A stretch of DNA of 64,000 bases from NCBI RefSeq assembly GCF_013408685.1, contig NZ_JACBZY010000001.1, forward strand, positions 2,790,001-2,854,000, written 5' to 3'. The translations under genes were made by a program, and so were the position numbers. The DNA comes from Schumannella luteola. GTDB taxonomy: Bacteria; Actinomycetota; Actinomycetes; Actinomycetales; Microbacteriaceae. Positions 37,730-46,324 of the stretch are shown one piece after another; position 1 is the stretch's first letter, and each line of letters opens with the position of its first letter. Below the pieces are notes generated by a model. That model made no database searches, was not told the DNA's origin, and worked only from the letters and a program-made list of their open reading frames with translations.

Positions 37730-38692
37730 ATGCACGTGATCGATCGGATCGACGACGCCCGCCTGCGCGACCTCTGCGGGCGCGGCGAGTTCTTCTGGCT
37801 CGATCTGACGGCACCGAGCGACGACGACATCCGTCACCTCGGCGAGCTGCTCGGTCTGCACCCGCTCGCGGTCGAGGACAGCATCCACTTCGGCCAGCGC
37901 CCGAAGCTCGACGTCTACGGTGACAACGCCCTGCTGGTGCTGCAGGGCGGGCGCGAGCAGAAGCCCGAAGACCAGAATGAGCAGCCGCTCGAAGAGATCC
38001 ACCTCTACCTCAGCGGCGCGTGGATCGTCACCCTGCACCGCGACCGCTTCGACGACCTGGAGCGGCTGCGCGCTCAGCTCGAGCAGTCGGCCGCGGCGAA
38101 GAGCGAGCAGTACTACGTGTACAAGGTCGTCGACGCGATCGTCGACAGCTTCTTCCCGATCCTCGCCGACCTGGATGAGGAGATCGACGACCTCGAGGAT
38201 GCGATCGTCGCCGGCGCGAAGCGACGCCAGCTCGAGGAGATCTTCCGGCTCAAGCGGCTGCTGCTGCGTCTGCGGAAGGCGGTCGTGCCGATGCGCGACG
38301 TGTTCGCGCGCGAGGCCGACCAGATCGTCGACCTCGCCGGCCTGGAGGCCGACAGTCGCGACTACTTCCGCGACGTCTACGACCACCTCATCCGCATCAC
38401 CGACGAGCTCGACTCGTACCAGGAGATGATCACGAGCTGCACCGACCTCTACCTCTCGACGGTCGCGAACCGGCAGGGCGAGGTGTCGAAGCAGCTGACC
38501 ATCGTCGCCTCGGTGTTCCTGCCACTGAGCTTCCTCACCGGCTTCTTCGGCATGAACTTCGACTGGGAGGTCGATCATGTGCTGAAGGGACCGTGGCTGT
38601 TCCTGTTCCTCGGGATCGGCTCGATGCTGGTCTCGGTCGCCGCGCTGTGGTGGTGGTTCCACCGCAAGGGCTGGACGGGGCGCGACGACTGA
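37730..38692 (+). CDS. corA: CorA-type magnesium/cobalt transporter
   Basis: A 320-aa divalent cation channel of the CorA family. A long cytosolic alpha/beta domain (1-250) is followed by two C-terminal TM helices. The signature FFGMNFDW closes TM1, and TM2 is FLFLGIGSMLVSVAALWWW. The region EQYYVYKVVDAIVDSFFPILADLDEEIDDLE-like is the typical coiled stalk. The ATG at 37730 opens MHVIDRIDDARLRDL. The stop shares its last base with the ATG of the methyltransferase gene (TGATG). Confidence 0.92.
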   Translation: MHVIDRIDDARLRDLCGRGEFFWLDLTAPSDDDIRHLGELLGLHPLAVEDSIHFGQRPKLDVYGDNALLVLQGGREQKPEDQNEQPLEEIHLYLSGAWIVTLHRDRFDDLERLRAQLEQSAAAKSEQYYVYKVVDAIVDSFFPILADLDEEIDDLEDAIVAGAKRRQLEEIFRLKRLLLRLRKAVVPMRDVFAREADQIVDLAGLEADSRDYFRDVYDHLIRITDELDSYQEMITSCTDLYLSTVANRQGEVSKQLTIVASVFLPLSFLTGFFGMNFDWEVDHVLKGPWLFLFLGIGSMLVSVAALWWWFHRKGWTGRDD

Positions 38693-39297
38693 TGAGCACG
38701 GCGGTGGCGGAGGCGTACGCCCGTCGGGCCGGCGACTACATCGGCGCGGTGGGATCGATGGATGACGTGCATCCGGCCGACATCCACCTCGTCGGCGACT
38801 GGGCGCACCGGATCGAGGGCGAGATCCTCGACGCCGGCTGCGGGCCGGGACAGTGGACCGGCTGGCTCGCGGGACGCGGTGCCGACGTGCGCGGGATCGA
38901 CCAGGTGGAGCCGTTCCTGCTGCACGCGCGGCGCGCCCACCACGGAGCGCGCGTCGACCTCGGCTCGCTCGACGCCCTGCCCTACGCCGACGCGGCCTTC
39001 GGGGGAGCGCTCGCCTGGTACTCGCTCATCCATCACGACCCCTCGAGCATCGCCGTGCCGCTCGGCGAGCTCGGGCGCGTGCTCGCGCCGGGCGGCGGCC
39101 TGCTCGTCGGGTTCTTCATCGCGGACGCGACCGAGCCCTTCGATCACGCGGTGACGCGCGCCTACCGCTGGTCGGCGAGCGACCTCGCTGACATGGTCGC
39201 CGCGGCCGGCTTCGACGTCGTCGAGACGCACACCCGCACCGGAGCGGCACCGCGACCACGACCCCACGGCGCGCTGATCGCGCGACGTCGAGCCTGA
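38692..39297 (+). CDS. Class I SAM-dependent methyltransferase
   Basis: A 201-aa methyltransferase with the Rossmann SAM site EILDAGCGPGQWTGWLA (motif I) and the acidic residue in VRGIDQVEPFL. The motif-IV region is ALAWYSLIHHDP. It belongs to the broad methyltransferase type 11 group, and the substrate cannot be told. It is translationally coupled to corA (1-nt stop/start overlap), which may be incidental. No Shine-Dalgarno is needed given the coupling. Confidence 0.85.
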   Translation: MSTAVAEAYARRAGDYIGAVGSMDDVHPADIHLVGDWAHRIEGEILDAGCGPGQWTGWLAGRGADVRGIDQVEPFLLHARRAHHGARVDLGSLDALPYADAAFGGALAWYSLIHHDPSSIAVPLGELGRVLAPGGGLLVGFFIADATEPFDHAVTRAYRWSASDLADMVAAAGFDVVETHTRTGAAPRPRPHGALIARRRA

Positions 39298-39338
39298 CGG
39301 CGCGCACGTCGGCATCCGCGAGCAGACGACTCCGCTGC

Positions 39339-39836
39339 TCAGCTGGCCGCCGCAGCGACCTCCACGGGCATGCTCCAGCGCCGGAAGCGGCGGAGCGACC
39401 GGATGACGATCAGCGCAAGAGCGCCGACCGCGAGCACGACGGCAGCAGGGGAGACGTCGACCGCGGACCCGGTGATCGCGAGGATGAGCGAGTTGAGCGC
39501 CGGCGGCTGAGCGTGCTGGTCGACGTGCGACAGCGCGTGGCCGATGCTCCAGGTCGCGAGCGCGAGACCTCCCACCACGCCGCTCGAGAGGGCGAGGATC
39601 GCCGCCGGCACGAGCGATCGACGGCCTGGCACCGCGGCGAGCACCGCGAGCACGACCAGCCCGGCGGCGACGGGCGCGCCGTGATTCGCGATCGCCAGCA
39701 GACCGTAGCCGTCGGGATTCGGGCCCCGGCTGGACAGCGAGCCGATCGCGAGCGCGTAGGTGGCCGCGACGGCCGCTCCGCCGAGGATGGCGAGCAGGAT
39801 CAGGACACGGGCGACACGCTGAGCGATTCTCTGCAT
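39339..39836 (-). CDS. Hypothetical four-TM membrane protein
   Basis: A 165-aa protein with four hydrophobic segments: about residues 10-30, 52-70, 75-100, and 125-145. A basic ending is RSLRRFRRW. An extracytoplasmic-looking loop contains SIGHALSHVDQHAQPP. I recognise no family. It is monocistronic, and the upstream region to 40069 holds one AT-rich dyad. Confidence 0.6.
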   Translation of the reverse strand: MQRIAQRVARVLILLAILGGAAVAATYALAIGSLSSRGPNPDGYGLLAIANHGAPVAAGLVVLAVLAAVPGRRSLVPAAILALSSGVVGGLALATWSIGHALSHVDQHAQPPALNSLILAITGSAVDVSPAAVVLAVGALALIVIRSLRRFRRWSMPVEVAAAAS

Positions 39837-39999
39837 ATGTCCACGCTAGGTGTCGCCGTTCGCGAGTGATGATGCCCAGTTCGGGGTCGGACGACCGCCG
39901 GCGCTCCGGTGCGGTCGAGCTCGGCGGAGCCGGGCCAGTCGACCACGGACAGCGAGGGTGACGCCTGACGACGGGGCGCCGAGCTTCATCGATATTGTC

Positions 40000-40013
40000 A
40001 TAATGTGCATTAT
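40000..40013. promoter_or_regulatory. AT-rich dyad ATAATG-TG-CATTAT
   Basis: The dyad has perfect 6-bp arms in a short AT-rich island (about 39986-40025) within otherwise GC-rich DNA. It lies 163 nt upstream of the divergent membrane-protein gene at 39836 and 57-66 nt upstream of the plus-strand small membrane protein. It is a candidate regulator site for either. Otherwise 39837-40069 holds nothing that I can identify. Confidence 0.4.
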
Positions 40014-40069
40014 CGGTTTCTAGTTGACCCCAGGGATGGGGCCGCGCGACGACGCCCTGCGCACCTATC

Positions 40070-40426
40070 GTGCAGAGCGTGCCCGACGACTCGACACCGC
40101 TGCTGACCGCACTCGCTGGCGGCGGCATCCTCGCCATCCTGCTGAGCATCGTCCTGAGTGTCGGCGGCGCGGCGCTCGGCCTGTGGCTGGTCTACACCGT
40201 GATCTGGCGCGCCGTGCGGCGCGGTCTGCGCGAGCGCGCGATCGAGCAGCACCGCGCCGAGTACGGCGCCGCGGCCGCCCGGTACGCGCACGACGAGCAG
40301 GCCGACCGCGAGCGACGGGCGCACGACGATCGCCGACGCGCCGACGGCCTGCGCGACCAGCCCCAGCTCGAGCGCAGCCACCAGGTGCTGCGCGAGCAGA
40401 GCTACGGGAGCATCGCGGGCGGCTGA
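40070..40426 (+). CDS. Small membrane protein with charged tail
   Basis: A 118-aa protein with one or two TM segments (about 12-45) followed by a highly charged Arg/Asp/Glu/His-rich C-terminus, probably a cytosolic helix. Two GTG starts are possible, at 40070 and 40079. The second sits 7 nt after TATCGT (40066-40071), as in other leaderless genes here, and is favoured on that basis. The family is unknown. It may be under the dyad at 40000-40013. Confidence 0.55.
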   Translation: MQSVPDDSTPLLTALAGGGILAILLSIVLSVGGAALGLWLVYTVIWRAVRRGLRERAIEQHRAEYGAAAARYAHDEQADRERRAHDDRRRADGLRDQPQLERSHQVLREQSYGSIAGG

Positions 40427-40537
40427 CACGGCCGGCCTCGACCCCTCTCGGGATCTCGCCTGATCTGACATAACGATGCGCGCCAGCGCCCCGGGCTCGC
40501 CCGTCGGGATGTCGGTGGTCGTGCCTAACGTGAGGCC

Positions 40538-41089
40538 ATGGCGATCTTCTTCGACACGGCGACGACGCTCGACGGCTACCTGGCCGATGACGACGACTCG
40601 CTCGCCTGGCTGTTCGCGGTGCCCGGCGGCGACTCCCCCTCCCCCGAGCTCGCTCCCGGTCCCGCGGCGGTCATGGTCGAGGGCTCGACCACCTACGAGT
40701 GGGTTCTGCGCGATCAGGATCTGCTCGCGCATCCGGAGCGCTGGGCCGCCTTCCACGGCGATACCCCGGTCTTCGTGTTCACGACGCGCGATCTGCCGGT
40801 GCCGGCCGGAGCCGACGTGCGCTTCGTGCGCGGGCCGGTGGCGGAGGCGCTGCCTCAGATCCGCGCGGCGGCGGGCGAGGGCGACATCTGGCTCGTCGGC
40901 GGCGGTGACCTCGTCGGCCAGTTCGACGACGCGGGCGCCCTTGACGAGCTGCGCCTGTCCTACGCGCCGGTCACGCTGGGCTCCGGGGCGCCCCTTCTCC
41001 CCCGCCGCATCGAGGCCGCCCGGCTCGCGCTCGACTCGGTCGCGCAGGTCGGCGCCTTCGCCCGGCTGGTCTACCGCGTCAGCCGCTGA
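40538..41089 (+). CDS. Dihydrofolate reductase (RibD_C) family protein
   Basis: A 183-aa protein of the DHFR/RibD C-terminal superfamily. It opens AIFFDTATTLDGYLADDDD and has VMVEGSTTYEWVL, DIWLVGGGDLVGQF and LGSGAPLLP, all usual for the family. Many such proteins are NADPH-dependent reductases of unknown substrate. TAACGT is 6 nt before the ATG, a leaderless-type start. Confidence 0.85.
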   Translation: MAIFFDTATTLDGYLADDDDSLAWLFAVPGGDSPSPELAPGPAAVMVEGSTTYEWVLRDQDLLAHPERWAAFHGDTPVFVFTTRDLPVPAGADVRFVRGPVAEALPQIRAAAGEGDIWLVGGGDLVGQFDDAGALDELRLSYAPVTLGSGAPLLPRRIEAARLALDSVAQVGAFARLVYRVSR

Positions 41090-41152
41090 CGCGCGCTCGA
41101 CAGGGTGCGCGGTCGCCGGGATCGTCCAGTGCGCTGGGGCTCGGGGTCGGGC

Positions 41153-41956
41153 TCAGAGCGCGACCGCGCGACGCCGACGAGCCCGCGCCGACCAGCGGCC
41201 GTCGCGGTGCTCGACGTGGATCGGATGCTCGAACGCCGCCGAGACCGCCTCGCTCGTCACGACCTCGCCGACCGGTCCTGATGCGGTGATCCGGCCATGG
41301 GCCACGAGCACCGCGTGCGTGGTGGTCTCCGGCAGCTCCTCGAGGTGGTGCGTCACCAGGATCGAGGCGAGGTCCGGGTGGGTGCGCTCGAGCGCGTCCA
41401 CCGTCTCGAGCAGCTGCTCGCGCGCGGCGACATCCAGTCCGGTCGACGGCTCATCGAGCAGCAGCAGAGCCGGGTCGGAGAGCAGCGCACGGGCGATCAG
41501 CGTGCGCCCCCGCTCCCCCTGCGACAGCGTCGGCCAGCGCGACTCCGCGATGGCCGCGAGTCCCAGCTGATCGAGCACGGCATCCGCCCGCTCGATCTCG
41601 TCGGCCGAGGCCTCCCAGCGCATCGGCAGCTCGATCGTCGAGGTGATGCCGGTCAGGGCGACCTCGCGCACCGTCAGCGGCGAATCGAGCGGATGCCGCG
41701 GGTTGACGTGGCCGATCCGACGCCGCAGCGCGGCGAGCTCGACCCGGCCGAGCCGCTCCCCGAGCACCTCGACTGTGCCGGCCGAGGGGTGGGTCACCGC
41801 ACCGCAGAAGCCGAGGATCGTGCTCTTGCCGGCCCCGTTCGGACCGAGCAGCGCCCAGTGCTCCCCCGCGCGCACCTCGAGGGTGACGTCGTCGAGGATC
41901 TGACGTCCGTTGCGGCGGAACCCGACCTCGCGGAGAGCGACGACCGGAGCCGTCAC
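41153..41956 (-). CDS. ABC transporter ATP-binding protein
   Basis: A single ATPase domain (267 aa). Walker A is GPNGAGKST, the signature is LSQGERGRTLIARAL, Walker B is LLLLDEPSTGLD, and the switch His is in VTHHLEEL. It resembles stand-alone ModF/YlmA-type ATPases. No permease gene is adjacent, so it either pairs with a distant one or has a non-transport role. The GTG start overlaps the UPF0303 stop (GTGA), and the genes on this strand run as an operon with NUDIX and SDR. Confidence 0.85.
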   Translation of the reverse strand: MTAPVVALREVGFRRNGRQILDDVTLEVRAGEHWALLGPNGAGKSTILGFCGAVTHPSAGTVEVLGERLGRVELAALRRRIGHVNPRHPLDSPLTVREVALTGITSTIELPMRWEASADEIERADAVLDQLGLAAIAESRWPTLSQGERGRTLIARALLSDPALLLLDEPSTGLDVAAREQLLETVDALERTHPDLASILVTHHLEELPETTTHAVLVAHGRITASGPVGEVVTSEAVSAAFEHPIHVEHRDGRWSARARRRRAVAL

Positions 41957-42447
41957 CGCGCGTTCTCGCCGGAGAGGAACTGCATGACCGCGTCGACCAC
42001 GAGCGCGTGATCGTCGGCCTGCGCGAGACCCGACACGCCCACGGTGCCGAGCAGCGCGCCCGACTCGGTCTTGATCGGCACGCAGCCGCCCGCGATCGCG
42101 TAGCGCGTCGTGTCGAGCTCGGCGTAGCTGCGCCCCGTCACCTCGCCGCGGATCTTGAGCAGGAAGGTGCTCGCGCCGAAGCGCTGCACCGCGCGCGCCT
42201 TGCGCACCAGCCAGTCGTCGTTGTCGCTCGACGACCCCGGCATGCCCACCTGGAAGGCGGTCTGCTCGCCGATCGTGATTCGGATGGCGATGGCCAGGTT
42301 CCGCTCGGCTGCGACGCCGACGAGGATCGTACCCAGCTGCCAGGCGTCGGCGTGCGAGAAGTCGGTGAAGACGAGCTTGCGCTCCTGCTCCTCGAGCCGC
42401 TTCAGCTTGCGGCGCTGCGTCGTCGTCGGCGCATCGGTCTCGGCCAT
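41953..42447 (-). CDS. UPF0303 / haem-degrading-domain family protein
   Basis: A 164-aa soluble protein of the UPF0303 (GlcG/HbpS-like, DUF336) family. FTDFSHADAWQLGTILVGVA and RYAIAGGCVPI are family-typical. Some relatives bind haem or corrinoids, but I see no diagnostic ligand. GGAGGA lies upstream of the ATG. It overlaps the ABC ATPase gene (GTGA), and a 1-nt gap separates it from the NUDIX gene upstream. Confidence 0.8.
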   Translation of the reverse strand: MAETDAPTTTQRRKLKRLEEQERKLVFTDFSHADAWQLGTILVGVAAERNLAIAIRITIGEQTAFQVGMPGSSSDNDDWLVRKARAVQRFGASTFLLKIRGEVTGRSYAELDTTRYAIAGGCVPIKTESGALLGTVGVSGLAQADDHALVVDAVMQFLSGENAR

Positions 42448-42448
42448 G

Positions 42449-42916
42449 TCAGTCCTCCGTCTCACGGCCGAGGGAGGCGATGGTGCGACGCACCAGCTCG
42501 GGGAGCTCCGCCGGCTCATAGGGTTCGTCGGTGGCGGCCAGCTCGTCGACGCTCCACCAGCGATGCTGCTCGAGGTCGACCCGCTCGTCGTCGGTCCAGT
42601 TGTCGTTCGCCGGGGCGAAGGTGCTCGTCCGCAGCGCGTAGTACTCGGCGTGGCCGCGGTCGTGATCCGCCTGGTCCCACGTCACGTCGAAGTCGAGGCT
42701 CCAGATCGGCCCGGTCAGCGCGGCGTCGCGCAGTCCGGTCTCCTCCCAGAGCTCGCGCACGGCGGCCTCGCCGTGGGTCTCGTCGCCCTCGACGCCGCCG
42801 CCCGGCGTCATCCAGCGCGCGAACCCGCTCGTGTCGGGCGCGCGCGTGAGGAAGAGCAGCACCCGGTCGCGGTCGTCGACGACCAGGATGCGCGACGTGC
42901 GGCGCAGGCGCGTCAT
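42449..42916 (-). CDS. NUDIX hydrolase
   Basis: A 155-aa NUDIX pyrophosphatase. The NUDIX box is complete: GGGVEGDETHGEAAVRELWEETGL fits GX5EX7REUXEEXGU. Its substrates may be nucleoside diphosphate derivatives. The ATG at 42916 lies 4 nt downstream of the SDR stop at 42921, so it is part of the SDR-NUDIX-UPF0303-ABC operon. MTRLRRT opens the protein. Confidence 0.88.
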   Translation of the reverse strand: MTRLRRTSRILVVDDRDRVLLFLTRAPDTSGFARWMTPGGGVEGDETHGEAAVRELWEETGLRDAALTGPIWSLDFDVTWDQADHDRGHAEYYALRTSTFAPANDNWTDDERVDLEQHRWWSVDELAATDEPYEPAELPELVRRTIASLGRETED

Positions 42917-42920
42917 GCGC

Positions 42921-43682
42921 TCAGCGGGTGAAGCCGCTGACGTCGCCGACGTAGCGCGTGTGATCCTCGGGGATCGGGTCGACGGCCGCCTGAGCGACCT
43001 CGGCCGCGAACTCGTCGACCTTGTAGAGGCGGCCGGCGTCGTCGCGGCGCGACTGGATCGCACCGGGGTTGACGCGCTCGAGCAGGGTCGCCGTGATGGT
43101 GCCTTCGATCATGTCGCCCGAGACGACGACGAACTCGACGCCCTTCTCGGTGAGACCCGGGATGCGCTCGCGCAGCGCATCCTCGCCGGCGCGCTTCGAC
43201 AGGGCGACGGCCTCGTACTCGGGCATCGTCGGCGTGGTCTTGATGAAGTGCGCCTGGTGGCTCGTGACGAAGACCACACGCGATCCCTCGACGAGCACCT
43301 TCTCGGCAGCGGTCAGCACGTTGACCTGCGCGTCGCGGTTGAGCTTCATGGCGTAGTCCTCGCCGAGGCCCGACTCCATGCCGCCGGAGGCGTTGAGCAC
43401 GAGCAGGTCGAGCCCGCCCCAGCGCTCCTGCACCTGCTGGAACATCGCCTCGACGCTCGCGGGGTCGGTGAGGTCGGCGCCGACCGCGAAGGCCTCTCCC
43501 CCGTCCTGCTCGATGCCCGCGACGATCTTGAGCGCGCGCGGCTCCTTGTTGCGGAAGTTGATGACGACCTTCGCGCCCGCCGCGGCGAGGAACTTGGCCG
43601 TGTCGGCGCCGATGCCGCGAGACGAGCCGGTGACGAGTGCGCGGATGCCGGTCAGTGAGCCGGGAGCGAGGGGAGTTTCCAC
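42921..43682 (-). CDS. SDR family oxidoreductase
   Basis: Short-chain dehydrogenase (253 aa). The NAD(P) motif is TGSSRGIGADTAK, NASGG follows, and the active-site region includes SHQAHF and YEAVALSKRAGE with Tyr and Lys. The GTG at 43682 is chosen because TAGGCT lies 8 nt upstream (leaderless pattern); a TTG further upstream also opens the frame but would put the promoter inside the gene. The substrate is unknown. It is the first gene of the four-gene minus operon. Confidence 0.85.
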   Translation of the reverse strand: METPLAPGSLTGIRALVTGSSRGIGADTAKFLAAAGAKVVINFRNKEPRALKIVAGIEQDGGEAFAVGADLTDPASVEAMFQQVQERWGGLDLLVLNASGGMESGLGEDYAMKLNRDAQVNVLTAAEKVLVEGSRVVFVTSHQAHFIKTTPTMPEYEAVALSKRAGEDALRERIPGLTEKGVEFVVVSGDMIEGTITATLLERVNPGAIQSRRDDAGRLYKVDEFAAEVAQAAVDPIPEDHTRYVGDVSGFTR

Positions 43683-43691
43683 GGGACGCGA

Positions 43692-43697
43692 GCCTAG
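43692..43697 (-). promoter_or_regulatory. -10 element for leaderless SDR operon
   Basis: On the minus strand TAGGCT lies 8 nt before the GTG at 43682 (within one base of the stated limits). It decides the SDR start. Confidence 0.45.
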
Positions 43698-43792
43698 CAA
43701 CGCGACGCGCCGGAGGATTCCTCGCCAGGGTCGGCGGAGAGCTTTCGGTGATAGTTTCGAATCATCGTCGGACTACCCGAGGGAGGCGCCCG

Positions 43793-44266
43793 ATGGCCGA
43801 GTTCTTGACCCAGTGGGCCTGGATCGTGTGGATCGCGCTGATCCTCCTGTTCGTGGTCATCGAGATGATGAACCTCGAGTTCACGTTCCTCATGCTGGCG
43901 GTCGGCAGCCTCAGCGGACTGGTCTCCAGCCTCTTCAACGCTCCGTGGTGGGCGCAGATCATCATCGCCGGCGTCACGGCGATCCTGCTGCTCTTCCTGG
44001 TGCGCCCCGCACTCCATCGGCGCATCCACCGCGGTGCGGATCCGGCCAAGAGCAACGTCGAGGCCCTGCTCGGGCTCACCGGCAGCGTCGTCAAGGCCTT
44101 CGACGAGGGCCGCGGCCAGGTGAAGCTCGCCAACGGCGAGACCTGGACGGCGCGCCTCGGCGCCGACACGCCCCTGCAGCCCCACGACGGCGACCGCGTC
44201 GTCGTCACCGCGATCGAAGGCTCGACCGCCGTGGTCGAGCCCGCAGAAAGGACCGCACCCCAGTGA
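43793..44266 (+). CDS. NfeD-like protein
   Basis: A 157-aa membrane protein of the NfeD short (NfeD1b) type. Two or three TM segments (LTQWAWIVWIALILLFVVIEMM, FLMLAVGSLSGLVSS, AQIIIAGVTAILLLFLV) are followed by an OB-fold-like cytosolic domain (GLTGSVVKAFDEGRGQVKLANGETW). Such proteins pair with SPFH/stomatin proteins in membrane microdomains. The stop overlaps the SPFH gene's GTG start (GTGA), matching that partnership. GGGAGG lies upstream of the ATG. Confidence 0.9.
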   Translation: MAEFLTQWAWIVWIALILLFVVIEMMNLEFTFLMLAVGSLSGLVSSLFNAPWWAQIIIAGVTAILLLFLVRPALHRRIHRGADPAKSNVEALLGLTGSVVKAFDEGRGQVKLANGETWTARLGADTPLQPHDGDRVVVTAIEGSTAVVEPAERTAPQ

Positions 44267-45426
44267 ATTCCTCCGGTGAGCTCTTCGGAGCGGCCCTCTT
44301 GGTGATCGTCGTGGTCATCGTCGTCATCTTCGTGCTGGTGACGATCTTCCGGTCGATCCGCATCGTCCCCCAGGCCTACTCGGGCGTCGTCGAGCGCCTC
44401 GGCCGCTATCACAAGACCCTCCAGCCGGGTCTGAACCTGCTGGTGCCGTTCATCGACCGGCTCCGCCCGCTGGTCGACATGCGCGAGCAGGTCGTCTCGT
44501 TCCCGCCGCAGCCGGTCATCACGGAAGACAACCTCGTCGTCTCGATCGACACGGTCGTCTACTTCCAGGTGACGGATGCGCGCGCCGCGACCTACGAGAT
44601 CGCCAACTACCTGGGCGCCGTCGAGCAGCTGACGACCACCACGCTCCGCAACGTGGTGGGTGGCCTGAACCTCGAGGAGGCGCTGACCAGCCGCGACAAC
44701 ATCAACAGCCAGCTGCGCATCGTGCTCGACGAGGCCACCGGCAAGTGGGGCATCCGCGTCGGCCGCGTCGAGCTCAAGGCCATCGACCCGCCCGTGTCGA
44801 TCCAGGACTCGATGGAGAAGCAGATGCGCGCCGAGCGTGACCGTCGCGCGCAGATCCTCACCGCCGAGGGAACGAAGCAGGCCGCGATCCTCCAGGCCGA
44901 GGGTGGTCGCCAGGCGGCGATCCTCGAGGCCGAGGGTGACGCGAAGGCCCAGGTGCTGCGCGCCCAGGGTGAGGCCGAGGCGATCCAGACGGTGTTCAAC
45001 GCCATCCACGCCGGAGACCCCGACGAGAAGCTGCTCGCGTACCAGTACCTGCAGACGCTGCCGAAGCTGGCCGAGGGCGACGCGAACAAGCTCTGGATCA
45101 TCCCGAGCGAGCTCACCGAGGCGCTCAAGGGCATCGGGCAGGGCTTCTTCGCCCCGCGCTCCGACCAGCCTTTCGTGCCGAACCCGGTGAAGCCGGCGTC
45201 GAAGCTCGCCGACCTCAACAGCGACTCGAACACCGATCACAGCGAGGCCGCGGCCGGCATCGAGATCCCGGATGTCAGCGTGGCCGACGCCCCGCCGCCG
45301 TTCCCGAGCTCGGTGGATGAGCCGCCGGCCTCGCCGAGCACCCCGCCGACGGCGCCCCCCGCACCGCCCGCGGGACCGACGCCGCCCACGGCGCCGCCGG
45401 CCGGACCCACCGGCCCGGTCGCGTGA
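44263..45426 (+). CDS. SPFH/Band 7 domain protein (QmcA/stomatin-like)
   Basis: A 387-aa membrane-anchored SPFH protein. An N-terminal TM (about 8-28) is followed by the SPFH domain (VPQAYSGVVERLGRYHKTL, NLLVPFIDR) and an Ala/Glu-rich coiled coil (QAAILQAEGGRQAAILEAEGD-like). The last 90 residues are Pro/Ala/Ser-rich, probably disordered. It oligomerises at the membrane; roles in quality control or microdomains are known for relatives. It is coupled to NfeD upstream (GTGA) and to the phosphodiesterase downstream (GTGA). Confidence 0.92.
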   Translation: MNSSGELFGAALLVIVVVIVVIFVLVTIFRSIRIVPQAYSGVVERLGRYHKTLQPGLNLLVPFIDRLRPLVDMREQVVSFPPQPVITEDNLVVSIDTVVYFQVTDARAATYEIANYLGAVEQLTTTTLRNVVGGLNLEEALTSRDNINSQLRIVLDEATGKWGIRVGRVELKAIDPPVSIQDSMEKQMRAERDRRAQILTAEGTKQAAILQAEGGRQAAILEAEGDAKAQVLRAQGEAEAIQTVFNAIHAGDPDEKLLAYQYLQTLPKLAEGDANKLWIIPSELTEALKGIGQGFFAPRSDQPFVPNPVKPASKLADLNSDSNTDHSEAAAGIEIPDVSVADAPPPFPSSVDEPPASPSTPPTAPPAPPAGPTPPTAPPAGPTGPVA

Positions 45427-46217
45427 GCCGGGGCGCTCGAATCGGGTCGAGCGCCTACCTGCAGCCCGCTCCCCCGCGCGTGATCGCGCATCGCGGGCTG
45501 GCGCTCGAGGCGCCGGAGAACACGTTGCTGGCGTTTCTCCACGCGCTCAACATCGGCGTCACCCATCTCGAGACGGATGTGCACGGCAGTCGCGACGCGG
45601 TCGCCGTCGTGAGTCACGACCCTGACCTGAGCCGGGTCGCCGGGCGACCCGGCCAGGTCTCCGAGCTGACGATGGCCGAACTGCGTCGCGTTCCTCTCGG
45701 ACAGGATCAGGGCTACTGCTCGCTCGAGGAGCTGCTCGACGGCTTCCCCGACGCCCGCGTCAACATCGACATCAAGAGCGCCGACGCGATCGGCCCGGCG
45801 ATCTCGGCGATCCGTCGCACCCGGGCCGAGAACCGGGTGCTGATCGGCTCGTTCAGCGGATCCCGGCGCACCGCGGTCGTGCGCGCGCTGCCGGGCGTCG
45901 CGACCTCGGTGTCCTCGTTCGGCGCCCTGGTCGCGGTCGCCGCCGCCACCGCCGGTCTGACGCCGCTCGTGCGTCGCGCCCTGCACGGCGTGGATGCGAC
46001 GCAGCTGCCGGTGCGCGTGCTCGGCATGCGCGTGGACGCTCCCCGCGCGATCCGCGCGATCCACGCCGCCGGGGCCGAGGCGCACTTCTGGACGATCAAC
46101 GATCCGGAGCAGATGAGGACGCTGCTCGACGCCGGCGCCGACGGCATCGTGACCGACCGGGCCGACCTCGCGATGGCCGTTCTGAGAGGCCGGACAGGCA
46201 CCCCCGATCGTCTGTGA
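45423..46217 (+). CDS. Glycerophosphodiester phosphodiesterase
   Basis: GDPD-family TIM barrel (264 aa) hydrolysing glycerophosphodiesters to glycerol 3-phosphate and an alcohol. Catalytic and metal residues are visible: VIAHRG, EAPENT, HLETDVHGS, and the second His in VVSHDP. DIKSAD and the closing GIVTDRAD are family features. There is no signal peptide, so it is cytosolic. It is the third gene of the NfeD-SPFH operon, with a GTGA overlap; the link to membrane-lipid turnover fits. Confidence 0.9.
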   Translation: MSRGARIGSSAYLQPAPPRVIAHRGLALEAPENTLLAFLHALNIGVTHLETDVHGSRDAVAVVSHDPDLSRVAGRPGQVSELTMAELRRVPLGQDQGYCSLEELLDGFPDARVNIDIKSADAIGPAISAIRRTRAENRVLIGSFSGSRRTAVVRALPGVATSVSSFGALVAVAAATAGLTPLVRRALHGVDATQLPVRVLGMRVDAPRAIRAIHAAGAEAHFWTINDPEQMRTLLDAGADGIVTDRADLAMAVLRGRTGTPDRL

Positions 46218-46224
46218 ATGATCT

Positions 46225-46264
46225 GGAAAGGGCCGTTCCCGGGCATCCCCGGAGGACCCTTTCC
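46225..46264 (+). terminator. Terminator after the NfeD-SPFH-GDPD operon
   Basis: GGAAAGGG pairs with CCCTTTCC, with a CCCGGG-containing inner stem. It begins 8 nt after the phosphodiesterase stop. Confidence 0.7.
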
Positions 46265-46324
46265 GTTAGACAGTGGTGTCACAGCGACTGGTTGTGGCAC
46301 GCAGCGCACAGAGGAGGCCACACG

